From the NCBI GenBank assembly GCA_963555705.1, contig OY743181.1:31624513-31688512 (forward strand): a stretch of 64,000 nucleotides of DNA. Reading direction: 5' to 3'. This stretch comes from Ligustrum vulgare (taxonomy: Eukaryota; Streptophyta; Magnoliopsida; Lamiales; Oleaceae). The notes beneath the pieces were generated by a model, which was not told the origin of the DNA, made no database searches, and saw nothing but the letters and a program-made list of their open reading frames with translations. Numbering within the stretch: position 1 is the stretch's first letter; each line of letters opens with the position of its first letter. The translations under genes and the position numbers were made by a program. This document shows positions 1 through 11,386 of this stretch, in pieces.

Positions 1-435
1 TTGTCGAGATTGTCGGTAAAACACACCTGTGCTTTAGTGGAAAAAGAAAGAGTGATTTGAGAAGTACCCTCTAGAATTACATCCCGGGAGTGGAAAGAAA
101 ATTATTCATTGGGGGATGAATGTCACGAGTGGGAAAGGAAAGAATTGACCACCAATGATGGGATAGTTTTGACTTGAAACCTCTTTATTCATCAACATTC
201 TTGAATCTTATTGACGATTGACAGTGGCTATGCACACACACACCGATCGAACATTGGATAAGCTAAACTTCTTTTTGGTAGCATTATTTGGAAACATACT
301 TTTGAATTGGTTATACAATTTTACACTCATGAATAATTTGCAAGTTATCTAATATTGTTATCTATATTTCATGTTACTTGATTGCACTAGTAGATAATTT
401 TGCTCGAGACGAGCAAAAGCTCAAGTTTGAGGGTG
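1..435 (+). mobile_element. 3' internal end of a Tat-like Ty3/gypsy element
   Basis: Non-coding 3' tail of a Ty3/gypsy element whose body lies left of the window. Just before the LTR it carries the signature of this group: a GCTCGAGACGAGCAAAAGCTC segment (about 402-422), then a purine-rich tract (AAGTTTGAGGGTG) serving as polypurine tract. The same signature occurs in reverse at about 61903-61945 beside another LTR of the family. No reading frame is supported here. Lineage assignment is by motif recognition. Confidence 0.6.
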
Positions 436-2046
436 TGATAAGTGTGTTTTATACACTTATTTAGTTCCTAAATTAGCACTTTAATTGATAAATTGAGCGA
501 ATTTCTACTTATAAATTGTGTTTATCTTGTACAATTAGGTACAAACTCAATTGAAAAGAACATGGATAAGAGTGGAGAGCAATTGAGCGTAAAGAGGAGC
601 AAATTTGACGTTTAAGGACCAAATTGAAAGAAACCAAAAGTTTGGGGACTATTTTGCTCAACTTCCAAAACCTCAAGGACCAAGGGTGCAATTTCAGAAT
701 TTCCACTTGACAAAACCTAAATTGGACAGCAGCTGGGGGATTCTTTTCTTCTTCTTCATTTTTTTGGAGCAGCTGCGTTTTCTTCTCTTCTTTTTTCTTT
801 TCTTTTCTTTGTCTTTTCTTTTTCTTTTCTTTCAACTACTTCATAAATCTTGGGGAACAAATCAAGAGCAAGGAGAATACATATAAAGTGGTGAAATATT
901 TGGGGTTGCTGAAAATCTGCTGGTTGCTTGCTGTTGCTGATTTGCTGGACTTGCTGGAATTGCTGAATTTCTGTGCTGCTGGAGAAGGGGCTGCTGCACA
1001 AGTTGCTGGGAAGCTGCTGAAAGCTGGAAGACTGCACAGGTTGCTGGAGCTGCTGCCTGAATAGCTGGAAACCTGCTGTGCTGGAAATCTGAGCTGCTGG
1101 AAGGCTGTTGGTGCTGCTGGAGCTGCTGGAAGATTGCTGGTGCTGCTGGAGCTGCTGGAAATCTGCTGGAAATTTGCTGGAGGTGCTGGACTGAATTGCT
1201 GGTTCAAACTGATGCAGGGACTGAAATGCAACAGCTTGATAGTTGGAGGACCTTGAAGCGATTTCCATAATTTTCTAATTCCGGGTTTTATTTTACTGCT
1301 TTATGTTATTTTTAATTTTCGAACACATGTTTAGCTAAATTTAAAGTGTTGGGATTATTGATGAAGCTTGACCTAGCTTAGTTGATTTTAATGCTTGTAT
1401 TAAGAATTTAAGCTTTTTATTATCTTGTGCATTTATTGTTGTATTTATTGACTAGCATTTATTGTGACCACATTTATGCTTAGGTTTCATGGGATGTGCA
1501 ATTATTGAGAAATTATTGTGTATTCTAGATCAATACAATATTTGCTCTAGGTTCTTGTTTAGGATAGAGATATACCTAAAACCCTAGATGACCCATTGAG
1601 CTATTTTCACAAAGGTTTAATGCAATTGGTGTGTTTTTAATCGACATAGAGATATAGTAGATTAATGCCACTAATTAGGGTTGATTTCACTCGAGAGAGG
1701 TAATTGGCTAAGCTTGGAAAATCGGGTCTAACATGATTAATGAATTGCATTTCTATCTGCTTGTTGATAATTCAATTAGGTAATGGTCAAGTGGAATCAA
1801 GAATCCCAACACTCCTTTATCATCTATTCATCACCATTTTTCTAGTTATTTATTTACAATTGCAACTTTAATTCTAGAACGAGAACATTCCCAAACAAAT
1901 CTTTATTGTGTGTGTTTCTTGTTAAAATTAATTATACTAGAGTGTAGTTGAAATAGACAATCCTTGTGGGATCGATAAACCGGACTCAATTAGTCCACTA
2001 TCACTTGTATGCGACTCGTGCACTTGCGGTGTGTTTGTAGCGAACA
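436..2046 (+). repeat. 3' LTR of Tat-like gypsy element
   Basis: The LTR starts TGATAAGTGTG directly after the polypurine tract and ends GCGAACA. The end was fixed by comparison with the solo copy at 55045-56720 and the related LTR at 60227-61902, both reversed. It is about 1.6 kb and shares with them the block 'acttgcgg...gcgaaca' and the start 'tgataagtg'. It sits inside the gag gene of a reverse-strand Tekay-type element, which resumes at 2047. The partner LTR and second target-site copy lie outside the window. Confidence 0.75.
905..1210 (+). repeat. TGCTGG-rich simple-sequence tract inside the LTR
   Basis: About 300 bases built from irregular repeats of TGCTGG, GCTGCTGGA and similar units. 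In reverse they give glutamine- and serine-rich open frames (756-1268 and 836-1231), which I regard as by-products of the repeat. The corresponding part of the other two LTRs of this family lacks the tract, so it looks like an expansion private to this copy. Confidence 0.7.
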
Positions 2047-2516
2047 AAGGCCGTGGTAAACATTTCCCAAGTAAAAGGTTCAGCGTCATTTTCATGTTGC
2101 CGCTGAACCATCAACCACCAATCATATGCACCGCCCTGAAGCATGTATGCGGCAAAGTTAACCTTCTCCTCATCAGTGCATCCCATAACCCTAAAGGCCT
2201 TCTGCATTTCAGTTAACCACTTTTCAGCCTCTAGGGGGTCAATGGTTCCAGCAAAGGATGGCGGAGACAGCCTCTTAAATTCTGATATCCTCCCATGTCC
2301 ACGGGTCTCATTAGTCCTAGGCTGACTTGCCTGCCCCAACGTAGTTAACGCTTGTACTAAGGCCTCCACGACCGTCGGAGTGCCGGAAGGGACAGTGTTA
2401 TTGCCTGTCCCTTCATTAACGATTACCGGGGTCCTGAAGGGGCAGTATTACGATTCATCCATTCATCCTGAGTTTGAGAAGTTCTTCCTTGAGTGTTGCT
2501 ACGTCTAGTGGGAGCC
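2047..2516 (-). pseudogene. Truncated gag of a Tekay-type gypsy element
   Basis: Reverse-strand capsid gene. It begins ATG at 2516 (start MAPTRRSNTQG) and shifts frame near 2440. It continues as a retrotransposon gag domain with the typical 'PPSFAGTIDPLEAEKWL' and 'AAYMLQGGAYDWW' segments. The frame is cut at 2047 by the Tat-like LTR, so nucleocapsid and pol lie outside the window or are lost. A PBS and LTR lie upstream on the same strand, confirming its place as first gene of the element. Confidence 0.8.
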
Positions 2517-2733
2517 ATTTCTAAATAGAAGAGAATAAAACATCTAGTTCAATATATATTACTACACATCAGTGTGCACGAATTTCAATCTTAATAGCAT
2601 CACATGAAATTCGAAATTTAAGCAAAATTAACTTACCAGATGATCGAGGGGGAAGCACTTGAAGCGTGAGTCAGTACCCGAACCATTTTCAAATAGATTT
2701 TAAAAGTCTACAGAATCGCTTTTAAAACTCTTA

Positions 2734-2745
2734 GCTCTGATACCA
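2734..2745 (-). other. Primer binding site (initiator tRNA-Met type)
   Basis: Read on the minus strand this is TGGTATCAGAGC, the usual plant LTR-retrotransposon primer site complementary to initiator tRNA-Met. It lies four bases from the end of the LTR at 2750, as expected for minus-strand DNA priming. Confidence 0.85.
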
Positions 2746-2749
2746 AAAA

Positions 2750-5451
2750 TGTAACACCCCAAGTTTCAAAACCTAAAACCTAGGTATGTTAACTTCCATT
2801 CACATTAATTGCGGAATTTAAATCGTTTACACGACAAAAATGTTCATTTATCCATTATAAAATTTTAGCAAAATTTCGGCAGAGTCTCCTCTATAAATTG
2901 GACATAGCCAACCTGTAGAGGGACACCAAAACCAATTTAAAAGATTTAAAGCATCAATCACATCTCAATCACATTCATTGTCGTCAAAACCAATTCATGC
3001 ATTCCCCAAACTCCCCAAGCATAAGATTTCCCAAAAATCAACAGACATTGACAATTTCAATAAGAGGTAATTTAACCCCTAATACGTTACCCATACGTAA
3101 TCAAAACTAACTTCAACCAAAACATTATCCATAATAATAAATGAAGGAATAAATTTAATGATAACTTGAATAAATTTAACTTTATTAATTAAGGCAACAG
3201 CAGGTATTGTCTGAGTCAGCCGCCAAGTACTTCCCTTTGATCATCTAACTTTCATCACCTGAAATGTTGGGGAGGGATTGGGGTGAGCTAAAGCCCAGTA
3301 AGTAAACTTTATGCATGAATGCATGCTTATGACATGAATGCTTTAAAAAATTTCATATATGTATCCCCATTTACTTTACTTTCCAGAACATTCAAACTTT
3401 TCAAACTTTCACTTAACATTTCAAAACTATCACTTCATTTCCATCGTGAGCTCACTTGATGTAACTTCTAGTCAATCAGATAACAGTGGGCAATTCTTAT
3501 TTGGAACCAGATTAACATGCGCATTTCCACCGCGAAGCGGTTTAACATTCACTTCATTCCACCGCAAAGCGGCTCATTACATTCATTCCACCGCAAAGCG
3601 GCTCATTACATTCATTCCACCGCAAAGCGGCTCATTACATTCGGGTACGCCGGTCCCCCGCGCCCCATTTCCCACTCGCATCTTTCATGACATAGAAGTA
3701 CACCCATTCTTTCAAAAACTTGGGATACATAATTTTTGACAAAAGATTTCACTTTGACACATTCCTTTCATTAAAACATTTGACTTTCCCATTTCGATGC
3801 CAGTGCATGCTTAATGGTACAATGACATAATAACGTGCATGCTTTAACATCCTTCTCAATAACATATGCTTTCATAAAGTAAATGCAATTCATCAAAGCA
3901 AGTAAGTTGCACGACAGTCATTTACACATAACTTTCACATTTACATTCAACTTTGATGAAAATAGGGGGGAGTTTACTTACCTGAAATCCTTAGTATTTA
4001 CCATTCTGAACTTGCAAGTGGGAGAGTCTCGGATACCCGTAACGTCAATGTACCAAAATTCCTAATTATTCACATTCGTCAATAAGTATGACTTTTAGTT
4101 GACAATTAAATTCGTTATTCATTTTAATCCTCAATCAAACGTTAACTGAAATTTAAAACTTCAATTTAACTCACATGTGACCTTATATCGAGACTAGAGC
4201 ACATTAAATTAAAGAATTTCCTTTCATACTTTCGAGTTCCCAAAACATATACTTTCATGTGACGTATAATACAACCAACACATTTAACACCACATATAAT
4301 ATCATACTCGAAATAATACATCAAGTTCGAGGAAAATTTTTTGAAATCTTACTTATTAATTTCACAATTCAAAACCAAGCATTCTTATTTAAAAAAATGA
4401 TCTTGGACTAAAATTTATAACTTTGAACATAACTTCAATTTAAACTAACTTGTTCCTAAAATATTAAAGTTTGCTCTCCTATACCATTAACCCAAAACTC
4501 CAAAAATCACACATGTTTGTTTAAATAGTCATATACATATTCATGATCGTATATACGTACATTCACACCTCAATTTTAATATTATAGCACATCAATTAAT
4601 CAAACTTTCATGAGTCCCCAGTCTGAGAAATTTTATTTTCACATAGTCAGAAACTGAGTATATACCTATGCCCACATAAACAAAAAAATCCAGACTTTAT
4701 ATATATTTACACGCATCTATACATACATAATAATATATACATTCATATACATCAATACTTATTCACATAACATCATTAATTCCCAATTTCATGGTTAAAC
4801 TCGAAATTACACAAAATTTTAGAATCTGAAATTAACTGAGAAATCTGAATTTATACATATAAATTGCATACATACGTTATTTACATAGAATGTATATATA
4901 TATATATATATCGAATTTTGTATGTGGGTGTGCGTGAAATAGTGTGAAATAGTGTGAAACCGTGTAACGCGAAGAGGAAGGGGAAGAGGGGGAGGGACTC
5001 ATTGTCGGTGGGAGCGGCGGTCGAAGGAAGGGGGAGAGAGAGGCGGTTGAGAGAGAGCGAATCCGAGAGCGAGGGGTGAGAGACGAGAGAGAGCGAGGCG
5101 GACGAGAGCGAGGTTGAGGGAGAGAGACCGAGATAGAGAGAGGAGTGAGGGATATGAGAGTGAGGTTTTTAGGTTAGGTTTAGGTGTTTAACTTTTGGTA
5201 AATTGCAATTCAGTCCCTCAACTCTCATAAATTGGTAATCTAGGTTCACAACTTTCAAATAAAATTCCAAAGTGTCACCGAACTTTTCCCAACTTCAATT
5301 TAATGCAATTTAGGCAACTTACTACTCAATTACAATAGAAATGGCAAGCAACAATTAAAATAACCAATTAGACATAGAATTGTACGTAAACAATTTATAA
5401 ACATTTTAATTGGTACATTGATCGAGACGGCGTCCAAGTCCTTCCACTGCA
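2750..5451 (-). repeat. 5' LTR of a Tekay-type gypsy element, 2.7 kb
   Basis: On the minus strand the LTR runs from TGCAGTGGAAGGAC (5451) to CTTGGGGTGTTACA (2750) and abuts the PBS. A near-full homologue of almost equal length, in the opposite orientation, forms the solo LTR at 51923-54632. It contains four palindromic CCGC-AAGCGG repeats (3527-3642) and a GA-rich block at 4970-5170. In the LTR's own sense that block is CT-rich, like a transcription start and leader region. Confidence 0.85.
3527..3642. repeat. Four tandem CCACCGCAAAGCGG units
   Basis: Four copies of a palindromic core (CCGCGAAGCGG once, CCGCAAAGCGG three times). The last three are in perfect units of about 29 bases with 'ctcattacattcatt' spacers. 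Each core can form a short hairpin. The solo LTR at 51923-54632 has the same block in reverse (about 53765-53840), decayed to three imperfect units. Confidence 0.85.
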
Positions 5452-5499
5452 AAATAATTCAACTTATTATCAATAATAATTGTCAAATAAATTATTCAT

Positions 5500-6085
5500 C
5501 ATAAAAAATTTTAGTTGGCATTCAAGAAAGCACGCAAAACGAAAAGTGGTATTACATTCCGTGTTGGGGTCGAGCCGAGAAGGCGAAAGGATCGAGCCGA
5601 GGCAGGAAATCAAACAATAAGGCAGAAACTGATTCACGGCCGTAACATCTTTAAGGCAGAATGCTGATTACGGCCGTAAGAAGTTTATCACGGCCGTAAA
5701 ACTGAAAGTGAAATCTTTTACGGCCGTAGAATATTTGATCACGGCCGTAACACCTGATTGAAATTTGAGACAGAATGTTCGTTACGGCCGTAAGCTAAAT
5801 ATTCACGGCCGTAATTCAAGATTTTCCGAAATTTTCAAAGTATTTAGTTTCCTTTTATTATTTTAGGTTATTTTCCTATTTTAGAATTTTAGTCTATTTA
5901 GAATTCTATTTTGAGTAAATTAGATGCTAGGTTATTTTGCTTATTTATACGCTTTTCCATTCATTATAAAAGACAGACAAGTTTTGAGTTGATTAATAAA
6001 ATTTGTGAGAGGATTCTCCAAAATTGAGAGGTTGAGTTTATTCCCTTTTTCTTGAACTTATCAAAGATCCGATCTTTGTGACGTT
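5500..6085 (+). repeat. LTR-like segment with palindrome array and TATA box
   Basis: Related to the LTR at 34315-35077: both carry 'GTCGAGCCGAGAA', a set of (A)CGGCCGTAA-type repeats, and a TATA box followed by 'ataaaattt' near the 3' end. The TATA box here is TATAAAA at 5965-5971. The edges are uncertain, because the left part runs into sequence flanking the Tekay LTR and the right part merges with the antisense ORF region near 6100. No target duplication was found. Confidence 0.5.
5635..5815. repeat. Seven copies of ACGGCCGTAA-type palindrome
   Basis: The core ACGGCCGTA occurs seven times in about 180 bases, at roughly 5636, 5670, 5690, 5720, 5751, 5784 and 5804. Several copies form the full palindrome TTACGGCCGTAA. 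The spacing is irregular and the spacers are AT-rich. The related LTR at 34315-35077 keeps decayed versions (ACGACCGTAA). Confidence 0.9.
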
Positions 6086-6099
6086 CCCTTCCTCTGACT

Positions 6100-7660
6100 C
6101 TGAAAGAACAACGCCTTTAGTGAGCTAGGGATCAGCCTTCAAATCCTCGGGTCGAACTTCAACACCCTTAGCTCGAAACAGGGCTCGAGCCTATTTAAAT
6201 GCATAATTGTATGAGCTTGAGATGTACTTCCCTTGAAGAAGCCTAAACTCTGGGGACTTTTTAAAATCTTCAACTGGTAGTACCCAGGTAGCAGCTCTCT
6301 TCTCTTCAAAATCTTTTTGAACACGCTCGAGCTCGAGCTTCAACTTTTCATCCTCATCTTTGGCATCCCCAAGCTCTTCCCTCAAAGCATCTTGTTCTTT
6401 TTTCAACTTCTCCTTCTCATCCTCTAGCTCCCCGATCTTCATTTCACGGCAGGAGATGGAGCACTCTAAACCCTCTACCTTGTTAGCGTAATCAGTTGCT
6501 CAGAGGGCGATGCCCTGAGTAGTTTTCAAGTCCTGTACAAAAGCTTTGTAATTCTGAGGGTAAAAGATAAATATTTTTGATAAATAAAAACTTTTCACCT
6601 TTTTCATTTTGACTTCGAGGTGTTTGATGCCCATGCTCGAGCTCACCTATGTCCTGTACTTCGAAACCACGTCCTATGATTGAGAAGCAGCCCTAACAGA
6701 ATCCTCCTCAAGGTCTCAAAGTTAGGGCCCACCTTCATCGATGACTCATGAGGAGGAGGCTTATTGGGGACATTATCCTGAAGTATGGTCCTTGGTGTTT
6801 CCCCGGGGATACTGTGAGTTTATCTCTTGGGTCTCTTTTTGGTTGTCGAGGACCGACCCCCAACTCCGGCTTTCCCCTTATGAAATTGTTGAGTTTGGAA
6901 GGATTGGAAGTCACGTTATCTGTAAAAAGGCAAAGGGATTAGAAAGAGCAAAATATTAGGAAATAAAATAAAAAATGATAAAGTACCAGACTCCTACCCT
7001 CGAAGTTCCTAACTCCAGCAAGATCAAGGACTTAATCCCCAAAGAGATCATCCAAGTTAGAGACTAAAGGCTCAAGACTCTCCAGCATCTACTCATCATG
7101 CTCTAATATCTCAAAAAATCTCTCATTCCAACCCCAAAGAGAGCTCGACTTCCTAGGCTTCTTAAACCTACCCCAACTAGAAAAGTAGGCAAAGCATAAA
7201 AAAACCATCCTACAAAGGTCTAATTGGGCTCTATGGAAAAGAACCTACACATGATTAAAAGATACACCAAAATTCTGCATCAATTCTGCATAACTGCCTC
7301 GGACACATTAAATACTCCACGAGGAACTCAATAAAGAAGGGATGCAGCGGCCACCTAAGCGTGGCCTTCAAAGCATCCCTATAAAATAGAAACTCCCCCT
7401 ATCAAGCGGTCACTACCCTATCCTCGGGGGTTGGAGCCCTGACATCACACCTAGGCATCAGCCCGAACTCCCTCGCTATCTCTATAATCTTTTGTTCCTT
7501 ATATATGCACCTAAGCTCAAGGTAGGTCAACGGGGTTTCGTTTTCCCCTGAGCCCGAGGCCTTACATCTACATGCTTAGCTATGGAGATCAGGGAATTTC
7601 CTAAATCCTTGGGCCTACTATGCTCGCTACTAGAGCTGCTCGTACTACTACCAAAATACT
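6100..7660 (-). pseudogene. Antisense ORF of Tat/Retand-like element (copy 1)
   Basis: Minus-strand coding remnant lying upstream of a plus-strand LTR (7959). This is the place where Tat-lineage elements such as Retand and Grande are known to carry an extra antisense ORF. The N-terminal part, read from about 7640 down to 7200, resembles the 'putative gypsy type transposon' domain: 'MPRCDVRAPTPEDRVV', then 'LRWPLHPFFIEFLVEYL'. The C-terminal part (6191-6442) is a charged coiled coil rich in E, K and D. Several stops interrupt it. A deletion near 7650 removed the start codon that copy 2 still has. Confidence 0.6.
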
Positions 7661-7733
7661 CTTCTAAGCCCGAGAATGATCTCAATTGTTTCACTCTCAA
7701 GGTAGTTTGTGAGTGGGAAAATGAGAAAAAACT

Positions 7734-7743
7734 CTATTTATAG
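7734..7743 (-). promoter_or_regulatory. TATA box for the antisense ORF, copy 1
   Basis: CTATAAATAG on the minus strand, upstream of the antisense ORF. The same box is kept in copy 2 at 10474-10483, so the antisense unit probably had its own promoter. Confidence 0.55.
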
Positions 7744-7958
7744 GGAGAGACCGCACGAATATCAAAGATCGCATGATCTGAATCGTCAAATGACGCCACA
7801 TGTCATCTATCCAGGGCCCACATGGCCTGCTAAATGTTACATCCCTTCTGATCGATGTTTCACCTATCAGAACCATCAAATCATCCCCAACCATCTTGGT
7901 CCAGCATTAAAGCCCATCCTCTCCTCCCCGATCTCGTGCTAGGATGCTTGTGGGCTAG

Positions 7959-8655
7959 TGATGAGCACAAAAAGGGACTCACCTCAAACACGAGTATATA
8001 TCCCGCCCCTAACACTCAAAAACACTTGTGAGAGGTCCAAAAATTTTCACACAGGAACAGCTGGAATACCTCAAGCATGACCAACAAAGTTTGATTCCAT
8101 TTACTATATTGAATACCCCGAGGATGTAAGTACCCCAAGGGTGTTTGTAACCCCGATCACTACTGAGGCATGCACACATAAAACCTTAGGCTCGGGGAAC
8201 CCTCAAGCTCAGGGTTATTCATCGGGCATAGGTTCATGTCGTCCTCTTCATGCTCCACTCAGTGTCCCAGTGCAATTAGGACTTTTGATTCACTAAAATT
8301 AAAATCCTACTTTAAAATGGAAACAAGAGATCATGCAATCTTATCCTAAATTTACCATAAAGACTCCCACATCTAAAAGGATTCCTAAGTCTCCAAACCA
8401 TCTGGTAACCTAATCTTACCTGGAAGGAACTACTTGCCTCTATAAATACTTGACTCTCATTCACAATCAAGGTACACAATTATTATTGCAGTTCATAGCC
8501 TCTTGCGTTAATATTTTCTCTTTCATTACTGACTTAAGCATCGGAGGGGCAACGAGGTCACACCTCACCGCATTGGTTTCAGGTTTTCGAATATCCAGAT
8601 CATGTTCATCTGTTGTTCAAGCTTGAGAAATTAGATTTGCAAATTTTTAGCATCA
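7959..8655 (+). repeat. Tat/Retand-like LTR, copy 1
   Basis: Starts TGATGAGCAC after a G-rich polypurine-like tract (decayed here, CTCGGGGGCTAG in copy 2) and ends AGCATCA. It carries a plus-strand TATA box (TATAAATA, 8441-8448) and the downstream 'CTTAAGCATCGGAGGGGC' segment recognised in Tat-lineage LTRs. No internal region with a PBS follows, so this is the 3' LTR of a truncated element. Confidence 0.75.
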
Positions 8656-8865
8656 TTAGAGGTTATAGTTAGTTATGGGTGGTTGGAGGTTTTTGTACTA
8701 TTCAAACAATAACTAATTAATTAACTCATTTCACTCTTTAAGGACTGGGTCTACATAAATAGGAGCCCGCCCATTTTCAACATAAACACTAAAGACATTT
8801 TTATCACGTACTTAAAAAAAAAGTATTATTCAATTATTCACACTCAATTCTATCTTTTTATAATT

Positions 8866-9067
8866 TAGTGTGTGTTTGGTATTGTTTAAAAAGAGTTTTT
8901 ATTTTAAAATGAATATTGATTTTTAGAAGAATTGATGGTTAAGATTTGATTGAAAAGTCAAATATTGTGGCATTAACTTTTAATGGACGGTTGAGATTAA
9001 GTATTGTAAAAAAAAAGAGAGAGAGAGAGAGAGAGCGAAATTTTAAAGAGAACCAAACAAGTCCTTA
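8866..9067. mobile_element. MITE-like element with TGTTTGGT ends, copy 1
   Basis: About 200 bases bounded by imperfect inverted repeats: TTTAGTGTGTGTTTGGT on the left, and AACCAAACAAGTCCTTAAAT on the right. It contains a GA microsatellite (9017-9036). It is AT-rich and has no coding capacity. It is duplicated at about 11470-11690. Superfamily is uncertain; a hAT-type MITE is possible. Confidence 0.45.
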
Positions 9068-9840
9068 AATCACTAGAAACACATATAAAACATGATTATT
9101 TATAACTATTCCCTAGGATCAACTTTTCCATCAATCACCTCCTCTTGCATGTAAGGGTTGCACCTCTTACCAGATTCTTATTCTTTCAATTTCAAACTTG
9201 CCCTTCAGCAATTGGGAGTAGTTGCAAAAACTTGTGTCTTTTGCTTGAAAATGACCACCATTAAGGGAGGGTGGAAGGGAGAGCTGTAGAGCTGATAAAG
9301 TAGTTGAAAAATGTAATATGCCATCCCGTAAAGATAGGTTAATTTCTATTTCTGGATTAAGAAAACATAATTAATATTCGTTGAAAGCATAAATTTATTT
9401 ACATTTTACATAATATATCCCTAAATTGAAAAATGATAGTTCATTTTCATTGATAACAATGCATATTAAATAAGAGTATATTAGAAAATTAAAGCATTAA
9501 TTGTACTCTCAACAAGGAAAATGTGGCTTATAATTTGTGACAAATAAAAAAGGAAAACAAGTTCGTCATCTGGGATGGAAGGAGTACTAGTTTTCGCGGT
9601 CAGCTTGCTAAAAATGATATGAATGATACTAACTATACCATCAAGAAGATATACACATTAGAGTTTAAATTCCATTAAATCCTAGCCATACGTAAAAAAA
9701 AATGACTTAATCAAAATCAAATATGTTTTCAAGATAAAATATATAGTTGAAATGTGATTTGAATTAAAATAGGGATGTCAAAAAACTTAATGGACCTGAG
9801 ACATATGGGAACACAATCCCACCCTCCCCGAACCTACATT

Positions 9841-10324
9841 GAAAACCATCCTACAAAGGTCTAATTGGGGTTGTATGGACAAGAACCTACACACGATGAA
9901 AAAATGCACCAACATTCTCCATCAGTTAGGCATTACTACCTGGACACAAAGAATACTCCACAAGAAACTCAATAAAGAAGGGATGAAGGGGCCACCTAAG
10001 TCCTGCCTTCAAAGTATCCCTATAAACTAGAAACTCTCTGTATCGAACGCTCACTACCCTATCCTCGGGGGTTGGAGCCCTGACATCACACCTAGGCATC
10101 AGCATAACTCCCTTGCTATCTCTATAATCTTGTGTTCCTTATATTCGCACCTAAGCTCGGGGATAGGTCAACCGGGTTTCATTTTCCCCTGAGCCTGAGG
10201 CCTTACATCTACAGGCTTTGCAGTGGAGATCGGGGAATTTCCTAAATCCTCTGTCCTATTGTGCTCACTATTAGAGGTACTATTACTACTACCACTACTC
10301 GAGGTACTATCACTACTAGACATC
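9841..10324 (-). pseudogene. Antisense ORF, copy 2 (N-terminal part)
   Basis: The minus-strand start codon is at 10322-10324. It opens a serine-rich N terminus (MSSSDSTSSSGSSNSTSNSE) that runs about 50 codons before a stop. The following sequence matches the copy 1 transposon domain with frameshifts and ends at the duplication border. The start codon lies about 150 bases downstream of a minus-strand TATA box (10474-10483). Confidence 0.6.
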
Positions 10325-10473
10325 TCCTTTCAGAAATAGGAAATTTGATTAACTTAAAGGTTCGAGTTCTTACCTCGAATATGGAGCACACCAAAACACT
10401 CTTCTAAGCCCGAGCAAAATCTCAATTGTTTCACTCTCAAGGCAAATTGTGAGTGTGAAAATGAGAAAAAACT

Positions 10474-10483
10474 CTATTTATAG
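10474..10483 (-). promoter_or_regulatory. TATA box for the antisense ORF, copy 2
   Basis: CTATAAATAG on the minus strand, about 150 bases upstream of the antisense ATG at 10324. It is conserved with 7734-7743. Confidence 0.55.
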
Positions 10484-10692
10484 GGAGAGACCGTGAATAC
10501 CAAAGGTCGTGTGATCTGAACCACCAAATGATGCCACATGCCATCCATCCAAGGCCCACGTGGCCTGTCAAATGTCACATCCCTTCTGATGTATCACCTG
10601 TCAGAACCATCAAATCATCCCCGATCATCTTGGTCTAGCATTAAAGCGTATCCTCTCCTCCCCAATCTCGTGCGAGGATGCTCGGGGGCTAG

Positions 10693-11386
10693 TGATGAGC
10701 ACAAAAACGGACTCACCTTGAACATGAGAATATATCCTGCCCCTAACACTCCAAAATACCTATAAGAGAACCCAAATTTTGTCACGCATGAACAACTGGA
10801 ATACCTCAAGCATAGCCAACTAAGTTTGACGCCACTCACCATATTGAATACCCCGAGGATGTAAGTACCTCGAGGGTGTCTGTAACCCCGATCACTACTG
10901 AGGCATGCACACATAAAACCTTAGGGTCGGGGAACCCTCAAGCTCGTGGTTATTCGTTGAGCGTAGGTTCATGTTGTCCTCCTCATGCTCTAGTTAGCGT
11001 CCTAGTGCAAGAAGGACTCTTGATTCACTAAAATCTTATTTTAATATGGCAACAGGAGATCATGCAATCTATCCTAAATCTGCTGCCATCAAGACTCCCA
11101 CTTCTAAAAGGATTCCTAAGTCTCTAAACCATCTGGTAACCTAATCTTACCTAGAATGAACGACTTATCTCTATAAATACTTGACTCTTATTCATAATCA
11201 AGGTATACAATTATTATTGTAGTTCATAGCCTCTTGCATTAATATTTTATCTCTCATTACTGACTTAAGTATCGGATAGGCGATGATGTCACACCTCACC
11301 GCCTTTGCTTCAGGTTTTCGAAGATTCGGATCATGTTCATCTATTGTTCAAACTTGAGAAATTAGAGTTGCAAATTTCTAGCATCA
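10693..11386 (+). repeat. Tat/Retand-like LTR, copy 2
   Basis: TGATGAGCAC start and AGCATCA end, 694 bases, preceded by the polypurine tract CTCGGGGGCTAG. The TATA box TATAAATA is at 11172-11179. It is the duplicate of 7959-8655. Confidence 0.75.

Larger units (their letters stand above)
7201..9840 (+). repeat. Tandem duplication, copy 1 (2.64 kb)
   Basis: Direct repeat with 9841-13577. It starts 'aaaaccatcctacaaagg' and ends 'gaacctacatt', where copy 2 begins at once with the same start sequence. It contains part of the antisense ORF, a complete Tat-like LTR and about 1.2 kb of flanking DNA. It holds the uninterrupted versions of two transposon target sites: TTA at 9167-9169 and TTA at 9178-9180. 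Confidence 0.9.

Noticed and set aside
756..1268. Q/S-rich reverse ORFs of 131 and 170 residues
   Set aside because: They are produced by the TGCTGG repeat inside an LTR, overlap each other in two frames, and have no family match or gene context.
3359..3739. 126-residue plus-strand ORF
   Set aside because: It lies inside the LTR and its repetitive part is the CCGCAAAGCGG array. No protein family is recognised.
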